DNA from: Opitutia bacterium
Lineage (GTDB): Bacteria > Verrucomicrobiota > Verrucomicrobiia > Opitutales > Opitutaceae
Assembly: GCA_947461205.1 (NCBI GenBank)
Contig: CANHJG010000026.1
Location: 1-49,427, forward strand
Direction: 5' to 3'
Length of the DNA: 49,427 bases
The position numbers and the translations under genes were made by a program. Under the pieces are notes generated by a model. The model worked only from the letters and a program-made list of their open reading frames with translations, ran no database searches and was not told where the DNA came from. Each line of letters starts with the position of its first letter. Positions within the stretch are counted from its first letter, which is position 1. Positions 23,415 to 30,929 of the stretch are shown here, one piece after another.

Positions 23415-24704
23415 ATGCCCCCCACCCCGCCCACCTCCTCCCGCAACCCCTGGGCCTGGATTCCCAGCCTCTACTTCGCGCAGGGCATTCCCTACGTCGT
23501 CGTGATGACCCTCTCGACAGTCCTCTACAAAAACCTCGGCGTCTCCAACACCGACATCGCACTCTACACCAGCTGGCTTTACCTCCCGTGGGTCATCAAG
23601 CCTCTCTGGTCGCCCGTCGTGGACCTCTTTCGCACGAAACGCTTCTGGATCGTCACCCTCCAGTTCGCCATCGGGGTCGCCTTCGCCCTCGTCGCCTTCA
23701 CCCTCCCCGGACCGCAGTTCTTCCAACTCTCCCTCGCCGTCTTCTGGCTGATGGCCTTCAGCTCCGCGACCCACGACATCGCCGCCGACGGTTTCTATCT
23801 CCTCGCGATGCCCCCCGGTCAACAGGCCGCCTTCGTCGGCGTGCGCAGCACCTTCTACCGCCTCGCCTCCCTCTCCGCCCAAGGCGGCCTCGTCTACCTC
23901 GCGGGCATGTGGACGACCTCCACCGGCAGCGTCACCCAGGCGTGGTCGCTCGTCTTCGGCCTGCTCGCCGTCGTCTTCCTCGTCGTCGGCACCTATCATT
24001 TCTTCGCCCTGCCGAAACCCGCCGCCGACGTCTCCACCGCCAGCGGACAAAGCCACGTCAAAGAGTTCTTCGCCGTCTTCGCGCACTTCCTCCGCAAGCC
24101 CGACATCCTCGCCGCCCTCGCGATGCTGCTCCTCTACCGCCTCGCCGAGTCCCAAGCCCTGAAACTCCTCTCCCCGTTCATGCTGGATAAACGCGAGGTC
24201 GGCGGCCTCGGCCTCACCACCCAACAAGTCGGCATCGTTTACGGCACCGTCGGCATCATCGCCCTCACCGTCGGCGGCCTCGTCGGCGGCTGGATCATCT
24301 CCCTCTACGGGTTGAAACGCATGCTCTGGCCGATGATCCTCGCGATGCACGCGCCGATCGTCGCCTTTCTGCTCCTCGCCATCTTCCAACCGACGAGCCT
24401 CTGGGTCATCGGCTCCGCCCTTGCCGTCGAACAGTTCGGCTACGGCTTCGGCTTCACCGCCTACATGCTCTATATGATGATGATTGCCGACGGCCCGCAC
24501 AAAACCGCGCACTACGCGATCTGCACCGGCTTCATGGCCCTCGGCATGATGCTCCCGGGCATGGCCGCCGGCTGGATCGAGGATCAAATCGGCTACATCA
24601 AATTCTTCGCCTGGGTCCTCATCTGCACGATCCCCTCCTTCATCGTCATCACCCGCCTCAAGATCCCCCCCGACTTCGGCAAAAAATCCCCCGCCACCCC
24701 TTAG
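23415..24704 (+). CDS. ampG: AmpG-like muropeptide permease (MFS)
   Basis: A 429-residue major-facilitator protein with about twelve hydrophobic segments. The opening PSLYFAQGIPYVVVMTLS and the TSWLYLPWVIKPLWSPVVD loop are characteristic of AmpG, which brings GlcNAc-anhydroMurNAc peptides from the periplasm into the cytoplasm. It lies 35 bases behind nagZ on the same strand, as expected for a recycling operon. A related sugar transporter cannot be excluded, but the neighbours support AmpG. Confidence 0.85.
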   Translation: MPPTPPTSSRNPWAWIPSLYFAQGIPYVVVMTLSTVLYKNLGVSNTDIALYTSWLYLPWVIKPLWSPVVDLFRTKRFWIVTLQFAIGVAFALVAFTLPGPQFFQLSLAVFWLMAFSSATHDIAADGFYLLAMPPGQQAAFVGVRSTFYRLASLSAQGGLVYLAGMWTTSTGSVTQAWSLVFGLLAVVFLVVGTYHFFALPKPAADVSTASGQSHVKEFFAVFAHFLRKPDILAALAMLLLYRLAESQALKLLSPFMLDKREVGGLGLTTQQVGIVYGTVGIIALTVGGLVGGWIISLYGLKRMLWPMILAMHAPIVAFLLLAIFQPTSLWVIGSALAVEQFGYGFGFTAYMLYMMMIADGPHKTAHYAICTGFMALGMMLPGMAAGWIEDQIGYIKFFAWVLICTIPSFIVITRLKIPPDFGKKSPATP

Positions 24705-24772
24705 CCCAGGCGCTTCAGCCGGCACTTCAGCCCGTGCTTGCCCCGCCACTTCGCCGAACGTGCTTTCAACCC

Positions 24773-25335
24773 ATGGAAGCCAGCGCACCCACGCTTTTCA
24801 GCTCCGTCGAGGGCTGCCTGCGCCCTGAAGCTAACGGGGCGATGCGCCCCGAGTACGTCAGGGCCGAATCCATCCGATGGCCGACTCAACCGAAGCGCAC
24901 CATCTGATCTCGGTAAATTTGGTACCCGCCTTGCCCACCCACCTCCGTGGCGGCCCCTGCAAAGCCTACAGGGCCGACTTCAAGGCTCACCTGGAAATCA
25001 ACCGCGAAGCCATTTTTATTGTCCCGACGTGATGGTCGCCGGCCAGAGCGTCGGCGTGGAGCAATACGACCTCCGCTACCCGACGCTCCTCGCCGAAGTG
25101 CTCTCGCCCTCGACCGAAAACATCGACCGCCGCGAGAAACTCCTCAACTACCCGCAGATTTCCACCGTCGAGGAAGACGTCTTGATCGCCCAAGACACCC
25201 GCGAGGTGACGATCCACCGCCGCGCCGCAGATTGGGCGTCCCGCCTCCTGACCGCCCCCGCCGACGTCGTCGAATTTCGCTCAATCACGCTCTCCTTACC
25301 CCTCGCACGCATCTACGAGGGCATGCACGGATCGC
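24773..25335 (+). pseudogene. Frameshifted Uma2 family (DUF820) gene
   Basis: Three frames together give one Uma2-family protein: MEASAPTLFSSVEG, a shift near 24875 to MADSTEAHHLISVNL, then a shift near 25017 to DVMVAGQSVGVEQYD, RYPTLLAEVLSPSTE and REKLLNYPQI, ending LSLPLARIYEG. Uma2 proteins have a restriction-endonuclease-like fold and are abundant, mobile genes in cyanobacteria, Planctomycetota and Verrucomicrobiota. At least two frameshifts make the gene non-functional as read. Confidence 0.8.
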
Positions 25336-25499
25336 CGCCGGAGTCCACGGCCGCCCCCTCGCCTCACAGACCCAGAGACACCGCCACAGCACTCGGCCCG
25401 GGCCGGTCCCCGCCCCGCTCACCGGCACCGCGAGCAGCCGGGATTCATCGTCACCAACTCCGTCGCACTCCGCCCGCGGAATGCATCCCGTTCCCATGG

Positions 25500-26753
25500 T
25501 TAGTACAGCAGGTAGGTCTGCCGCGCCGCCCGGAATTTCTCCTCCCCCGCCTTCCACCCCGCCACGATCTCCGCCGCCGATTTCCCGGCCTGCAGCGCCA
25601 ACCGCGTCGCGTCCGTACCGTTCACCTTGTCAAACATGTCGAACGTCTTGTTCGCCTTCAGCGCCTCGGCCAACACGTCGCGTCCCGCCACCTGCTTGAG
25701 CGCCTCCAGCGCGTAGTAGTTGATCGCCGTCAGCGGCGCGTTCGCCGCATCCGTGAAATACACCTGCACCCCGCCGACGATCTCGTCCTTGTAGGCCGCG
25801 TAATACGGTTTGTAGGTCAGCGGACGAAACGCCACGCCCGCCAACCTGTAGCCGTTCAGCTTCTCCGCCAACGCATGCGGATTCACTTTCGGCATACCGA
25901 TGCACTCGAAGGGCAGCGTATAGCCGACTCCGATACTCACGTGGCCGATCTCCCCGATCATCCCGGTCGCTACCTGAAACAGCGGCGAGTCGCCCCGCGG
26001 CACGTGCGGCGACGCCGGCACCCAGGGCAGCCCCGTGTCTGCCCAGACCATCGGACGCCGCCAGCCGCGCATCGGCACCACCGTGAGCTTGCACGCCTGC
26101 TTGATCCAACCGCGGTCGTTGATCATCCGCGCCAGTTCGCCACATGTCAGGCCATACACGTAGGGCACGTCCCACTGACTCACGAACGAACGCAATTTTT
26201 CCTGCTCCACGAGCGTCCCTTCGATCCGTAATCCGCCGAGGGGATTCGGCCGGTCGAGCACGACGAACTCCACGCCCGCCGCACCGCAAGCTTCCATGGA
26301 CAGCCCCATCGTGCTGACAAAGGTGTAGGAACGGCAGCCCGTATCCTGCAGGTCATACACCAGCATATCGAGCCCCTGGAGCATCTCCGCCGTGGGCTTG
26401 CGCGTCGCGCCGTAGAGCGAGTGCACCGGCAGCCCCGTGCGCTCATCCGTGCGGCTCGCGATTTTATCGCCCGCCGGCACATCGCCATAAATCCCATGCT
26501 CCGGTCCGAACAGCGCCACGAGCTTCACCCCCGGCGCCGCCCGCAACACGTCCAAGGTCGTCTCCAGTTTCCGGTTCACCCCCGAAGGATTCGTAATGAG
26601 CCCCACGCGCTTGCCGGCCAGCACCTTGAACCCGTCCTCCGCGAGCACCTCGTTGCCGAGGACCACTCGCCCATCGGCGGCGCGAAGGCCATTGAGGAGG
26701 AGCCCGATCGCAAGGATCGGACCGGCGAGAAACCAGATTAAATTCACGCTCAC
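25500..26753 (-). CDS. namZ: Exo-beta-N-acetylmuramidase NamZ-like (DUF1343)
   Basis: A 417-residue DUF1343 protein. Family motifs are clear: VGLITNPSGVN, FGPEHGIYGDVPAGD (with the proposed catalytic glutamate), DLQDTGCRSYTF, LDRPNPLGG and EGTLVEQE. Characterised members (Bacillus, Tannerella) release MurNAc from the non-reducing end of peptidoglycan fragments. A signal peptide-like stretch (WFLAGPILAIGLLLNGL) follows the chosen GTG at 26753; a second in-frame GTG four codons upstream is possible, and farther extension is into intron-remnant sequence. It is convergent with ampG but belongs functionally with nagZ, ampG and the amidase downstream. Confidence 0.88.
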   Translation of the reverse strand: MSVNLIWFLAGPILAIGLLLNGLRAADGRVVLGNEVLAEDGFKVLAGKRVGLITNPSGVNRKLETTLDVLRAAPGVKLVALFGPEHGIYGDVPAGDKIASRTDERTGLPVHSLYGATRKPTAEMLQGLDMLVYDLQDTGCRSYTFVSTMGLSMEACGAAGVEFVVLDRPNPLGGLRIEGTLVEQEKLRSFVSQWDVPYVYGLTCGELARMINDRGWIKQACKLTVVPMRGWRRPMVWADTGLPWVPASPHVPRGDSPLFQVATGMIGEIGHVSIGVGYTLPFECIGMPKVNPHALAEKLNGYRLAGVAFRPLTYKPYYAAYKDEIVGGVQVYFTDAANAPLTAINYYALEALKQVAGRDVLAEALKANKTFDMFDKVNGTDATRLALQAGKSAAEIVAGWKAGEEKFRAARQTYLLY

Positions 26754-27557
26754 AGCGCTACCCACCCGCCGCACCGAAGCCAGCCGTTTTGTCGTCCACG
26801 CCGCAACGCTGCGGCCCGTTCTCCCCGCCGCGTTGTCGGGCTTGTACCTCGACCCCGCCTCGGCTCGAGGTGGGCCGTGCGCTCCGTCGCGCGGCTGACC
26901 TATGGCTCGGGGGAGGAACGGAGATAGAACCCGCCCCTCCCTCCGAACCGGACAGGCGGATCGCCCGCCTCCGGCTCTCCAGTGGGTGATTGGCTCAACG
27001 AGGAGACCGACAGGCCGAGGCATGGACCTGCAACAGGCTGAACAAATCGAAATCGGTAAAATATCCCATACTCTCTTCCGGTCATTCCCGCTCCACCCCC
27101 ACCCCAGCCGACCAATCGCCAGCGTTGACAGCGCTCGTGCCGTGACCGGTTTAACCCTTGCACGGCAGGCTTCACTTTTACCCAGCAGGCTCGCCGGTCT
27201 GACATGCCGTACCCAGTTCACTTTCGTTCGGGACCGACCTTCCGTCTCCGGCTGCTCCTCACCCCGCCCTGCGGCGACGCAGGTGCCTTCGACTGCTCCG
27301 CAGTCTCTGTCTCCACCGAGCAGCGTAATAATTTCCATATTCTGACTTCATGGTTTCATGGACGCGCTGGGCCGGCGCTCCCCACGAGGCTCAACGCGTC
27401 ACGCCATGACCGGCGAGCCGCCGCCCGCGGAGCGGCCGGCCCACCGCAGACAGCGTCGGCCATAAACTAAGATGTGCCGCCGCGCGTCGCCACCTTCCGT
27501 TTCGCGATTGAGCCCGGGCCCTCTGCTCCACCACGCTCGCCCGTTCCCCTTCTCTCC
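26754..27557. other. Non-coding stretch with intron remnant
   Basis: About 800 bases between the divergent namZ and amidase genes. Besides the domain-V hairpin described separately, it contains frames on both strands without recognisable domains. The 3' 100 bases before the lipoprotein start are pyrimidine-rich. No reverse-transcriptase motif is seen. Confidence 0.4.
26945..26977 (-). mobile_element. Group II intron domain V-like hairpin (remnant)
   Basis: On the minus strand 33 bases fold as an eight-pair lower helix starting GAGCCGGA and ending TCCGGTTC, a two-base TG bulge on the 3' side, a five-pair upper helix GGCGG/CCGCC and a five-base loop. This matches domain V of group II introns, including the AGC triad, except that the loop has five rather than four bases. 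G-rich and C-rich segments directly downstream could form domain VI. No intron-encoded reverse transcriptase is recognisable upstream, so only the 3' end seems preserved. Confidence 0.5.
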
Positions 27558-28628
27558 ATGTCGCGCACCGCTCTTCTTCCCCTCTTCCCTTCTCTCCATC
27601 TCTCCATCTTCCGCGGCTTCCCCCTCTTCCTCGCCCTCGGCGCGCTCCTCTTTACGACCGGCTGCCTCCACCGTCCCGGCACGCCCGCCAAACGCACCGG
27701 CGACGAGATCATCGTCGCCGGCCAACTCTTTCACACCGGCACCCGTGTCATCACCTGGCTCGACCCGCAGGGCTACGACGCCTACCGCACCGAGCGCCGG
27801 TTTTCTCCGCTCGACGACAGCAGTTTCGAAAAATCCAAAGAGACCGTCAAAGACCTCAAATCCCCCGCGCGCTACGGGCTCCGCCGCGATCCGTCGCTGA
27901 CCCCCGCTGACCTCGAACGCATCCGCGGCGGCGGCTGGGATCTGCCCACCCTGCGCAACGTCGTCGACCAGTTCGTCATGCACTACGACGTCTGCGGTCT
28001 CAGCAAAACCTGCTTCAACGTCCTCCACGATCACCGCGGTCTCAGCATCCATTTCATGTTGGATATCGACGGTACGATTTACCAGACGCTCGACCTCAAG
28101 GAGCGCGCCTTCCATGCCACCACGTCCAACACCCGCTCCGTCGGCGTCGAAATCGCCAACATGGGCGCCTACCCGCCCGGCAACCTGAAAGTGCTCGATA
28201 CCTGGTATCAACCCGATGCCGCCGGTCGGCCCACCATCACGATTCCGGCCGCGATCAAAGACCCGATGATTTATACGAAGAACTTCGTCGGCCATCCTGC
28301 CCGCCCCACGCCCGTGCGGGGCACGATCCAAAACACCGACCTCGTCCAATACGATCTCACCCCTCAGCAATACGCCGCCCTCACCAAGCTCACCGCCGCG
28401 CTCTGCAAGGTGTTCCCCAAAATCACCTGCGACTACCCGCGCGATTCCGCCGGAAAACTCATCCCGCAAAAACTTTCCGATGAAGCGCTGAAAACCTATG
28501 GCGGCATCTTGGGCCACTATCATATCCAGACGAACAAGACCGACCCCGGCCCCGCCTTCGACTGGGACCGCGTCATCGACGGCGCCCGTGCCGAACTCCG
28601 CCTTCCGGCCCTCGCCCGTGAACGCTGA
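27558..28628 (+). CDS. N-acetylmuramoyl-L-alanine amidase lipoprotein (Amidase_2)
   Basis: A 356-residue lipoprotein: the signal ends in a lipobox (LLFTTGC, Cys about 35 from the ATG at 27558), so it should be membrane anchored. The Amidase_2 (T7-lysozyme/AmpD-like) domain has zinc ligands in FVMHYDV, in FHATTSNTRSVGVEI and in the C-terminal GHYHIQTNKTDPGP block. It cleaves the amide between MurNAc and L-Ala in cell wall or anhydro-muropeptides, as AmiD does. The ATG at 27558 is preferred to upstream starts because it opens the lipoprotein signal. It completes the recycling neighbourhood with nagZ, ampG and namZ. Confidence 0.9.
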   Translation: MSRTALLPLFPSLHLSIFRGFPLFLALGALLFTTGCLHRPGTPAKRTGDEIIVAGQLFHTGTRVITWLDPQGYDAYRTERRFSPLDDSSFEKSKETVKDLKSPARYGLRRDPSLTPADLERIRGGGWDLPTLRNVVDQFVMHYDVCGLSKTCFNVLHDHRGLSIHFMLDIDGTIYQTLDLKERAFHATTSNTRSVGVEIANMGAYPPGNLKVLDTWYQPDAAGRPTITIPAAIKDPMIYTKNFVGHPARPTPVRGTIQNTDLVQYDLTPQQYAALTKLTAALCKVFPKITCDYPRDSAGKLIPQKLSDEALKTYGGILGHYHIQTNKTDPGPAFDWDRVIDGARAELRLPALARER

Positions 28629-28712
28629 TCGCCGCACGTACCCCTCGCTGCCCCGCCCGCCGTTCCCTCCTGTCCCCGTCGCTGCCTTTATCTTTCGCCG
28701 TTTCTCTTGAAA

Positions 28713-29661
28713 ATGCCGCCGCGCACCCGGCTCACCCTCCGCGTCTCCCTCGCTTCGGGCGCCTTCGCGGTCTCCGTGCCCCACACCCTTGACGTGCGTG
28801 AGGGCGACCACTTTTCCCTCATCGGCAACACCCTCGCCGAACGTCTCCAGCATTTTAACCACGGGGAGTCGCCCCACCACCAGCACTTCCCGCAGCACCA
28901 ACTCGTCGTCCGCCATCTCGCCCGGCCCGCCGAGGAGGTTGTCCTCCGTCCCCGCTCCGAGGGCTTCGGCGATCCCGACCAGCACCTCACTTTCAGCTAG
29001 ACCGACGTCCTCCTCGCGTTCGCCGAGAGCATTTCGACCTTCGCCCAACGCATGCCCGTTGCCCGCCGCACGGCGCAGGACTTCATCGACGCCGTCCAAC
29101 TCGGCCACGCGCTTGCCGCTCGCCTCCCCGCCGACGACGCCACCCGTATCCGGGAAACCCTTCGCGACCTCGGCGTCAGTGTCTTCCTGGTCAAATCGGT
29201 CCGCGCGCAAATGCGCTGCGACACCGCCCGGCTCGACGTCGAAGCCAGCAAGCCCTTCGAACTCATCTTCGAAAACCCCGCCATCAGGCCGCACCACCGC
29301 GTCATCGTCACTCCGGGCGCCCGCGGGGAAATCGGCCACGCCACGATGACCCTCGGCACGACCCCGGACACCGCCGGCCCCCCGGACGTGCCGAAGCGCG
29401 AAAAAATCCTCGCCGCTCCAAAAATGCTCGAGCCCGGCCAGGAGAAAAACTCCGCGTCACCGCGCCCGCCGCCGAGGGGGTCGACGAATTCGCCTGCACC
29501 TTCCCCGGCCACTGGCGGATCATGGGACGCACCGTCGTCGTCACGTCCGACGTCGACGACTACCTGCTCGCCCACCCCGCCCCGGCCGCCGGACCCGCGC
29601 CCGCGATGCCCGCCGGCCACGACCACGCCGCGCCGATGAAAAAATGGACCGCCACCCGTAG
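28713..29661 (+). pseudogene. Broken PVC secreted protein: SGNH fragment plus azurin-like domain
   Basis: The first segment reads LTLRVSLASG, LDVREGDHFSLIGNTLAERL and RPRSEGFGDPDQHLTF, like the SGNH-hydrolase start of large Planctomycetota/Verrucomicrobiota membrane-bound dehydrogenase proteins; it hits TAG at 28998. The same frame continues as RETLRDLGVSVFLVKSVRAQ and KPFELIFENPAIRPHHRVIV, a cupredoxin domain of azurin/auracyanin type. A one-base shift in an A-run near 29450 moves the rest (EFACTFPGHWRIM) to another frame. The type 1 copper residues (His; Cys, His, Met in CTFPGH...M) are still there. Several hundred codons are missing between the two parts. Confidence 0.7.
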
Positions 29662-29680
29662 CACGGTGCTTCCGCCTCGG

Positions 29681-29925
29681 CTACGGTGCTCCCCGCCCGT
29701 CGATCAGCCGCAGCATCTCCGCTTTGTCGATTACCGGCACTGTGAGCGTCCGCGCCTGCTCCCGCTTCACGCGCGCCTCCGTTGCCACGACGACGTAGTC
29801 CGTGCGCGCCCTCACGCTCGCGCCATCTTTCCGCCCGCCGCCCCACGCTTCGCTGCGGCCTGCGCCCGGGGCAGCGTCGGCAACGTCCCGGTCAACCCGA
29901 ACGTCTTTCTCGCCAACGCGCTCCC
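29681..29925 (-). pseudogene. Fragment of NAD-dependent DNA ligase (LigA) BRCT domain
   Basis: Minus-strand sequence reads FGLTGTLPTLPRAQAAA, a gap and a frame change, then TDYVVVATEARVKREQART and VPVIDKAEMLRLI before a stop. This is the C-terminal BRCT domain of bacterial LigA (pattern: F.LTGTL.TL.R.EA, SYVVAG, KA..LGVP.ld). Only about 80 codons remain; the catalytic adenylation, OB and helix-hairpin-helix domains are absent. It abuts the end of the azurin pseudogene on the opposite strand. Confidence 0.65.
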
Positions 29926-30077
29926 GCCGGCCCCGCTCCCCCCCGCCGGCCGCAGCCCCACCGCGACCAGCTCCGCCACCCCCACCCAGTGGCGCGGCTA
30001 CGCAAAATGTGCCGCCGCCCGCACTCCGGCCGACGCTCCCGCACGGCCGGGCCGATTCCCCCCGGCCCTCCACCCCC

Positions 30078-30926
30078 TCAACCCACGCTCGCTCCCCGAC
30101 GATACGTCGCGGGGCCGCACCCGGCGATTCGCGAGAAGACCCGCGTAAAATGGTAGCGATTGGCGTAGCCCGTTTTTTCCGCGACCTGTTCGACCGACAG
30201 ATCGGAATAGCGCAGCAGCCGGCTCGCCTCCATCACCCGCCGCCGACTGATAAATTCGGACGGCGTCACCCCCAACTCCGCTTTAAACCACCGGATAAAC
30301 GCCCCCGCACTCAGGCCGCAGCTTTTCGCCAACTCGCCGACACTCGGCGGCGCCGCCAACTGCGCCGCGATGATCGCGGTGATCCGCTGCAATCGCGGAG
30401 ATTCCTCCGGTTGCCCCCCCAGGCCCGCCTCCGCCCAGAGCGCATGCAGCCACGCCAACACCACGTGATGCAGTCGCGCGTCCCCACGTCGCCGGCGCAC
30501 GTGCGCTTGCACCTCCCGCGACAACGCGCGCACGTAGATCGGCAGAGCCACGACCACCGGTTCGGGCGACTGGGCCACCGCCGCCGGAGGGGAAAAATGC
30601 ACCCACAGGTGCCGGATGTTTTCTCCCGGGACACAGTCGAACACCGTTTCCGCCGGCACCAGCACCGCGCGCTTCGGCCCCAACTCAATTCTCCGCCCGG
30701 CATGGCGCACCGCCGCACCCGACTGCCCATTCAGATAAGCCCGCCAAAACGGACTGCGCACCCGGCGGTAATCCCATTCACGATCCACCACCTTGCACCC
30801 CACCTCGTGAACTTGAAAAAAAGGCGCCGCAGCCCCGGGGGCATTCAACCGAAGACCATCCGGCGTAAAGGGCTCACGCCATTCGCCAAGGTTGATTTCA
30901 GACACATCTTCATCCATTCGAGACAT
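30078..30926 (-). CDS. AraC family transcriptional regulator
   Basis: A 282-residue regulator with a cupin-like N-terminal sensing domain (about 1-150) and a C-terminal double helix-turn-helix (about 185-280): PSVGELAKSCGLSAGAFIRW for the first and LSVEQVAEKTGYANRYHFTR for the second. The ligand is unknown, probably a sugar. It is divergent from the DUF1549/DUF1553 gene, with almost no space between the annotated starts, and is the obvious candidate to control it. Confidence 0.92.
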   Translation of the reverse strand: MSRMDEDVSEINLGEWREPFTPDGLRLNAPGAAAPFFQVHEVGCKVVDREWDYRRVRSPFWRAYLNGQSGAAVRHAGRRIELGPKRAVLVPAETVFDCVPGENIRHLWVHFSPPAAVAQSPEPVVVALPIYVRALSREVQAHVRRRRGDARLHHVVLAWLHALWAEAGLGGQPEESPRLQRITAIIAAQLAAPPSVGELAKSCGLSAGAFIRWFKAELGVTPSEFISRRRVMEASRLLRYSDLSVEQVAEKTGYANRYHFTRVFSRIAGCGPATYRRGASVG

Positions 30927-30929
30927 TGA

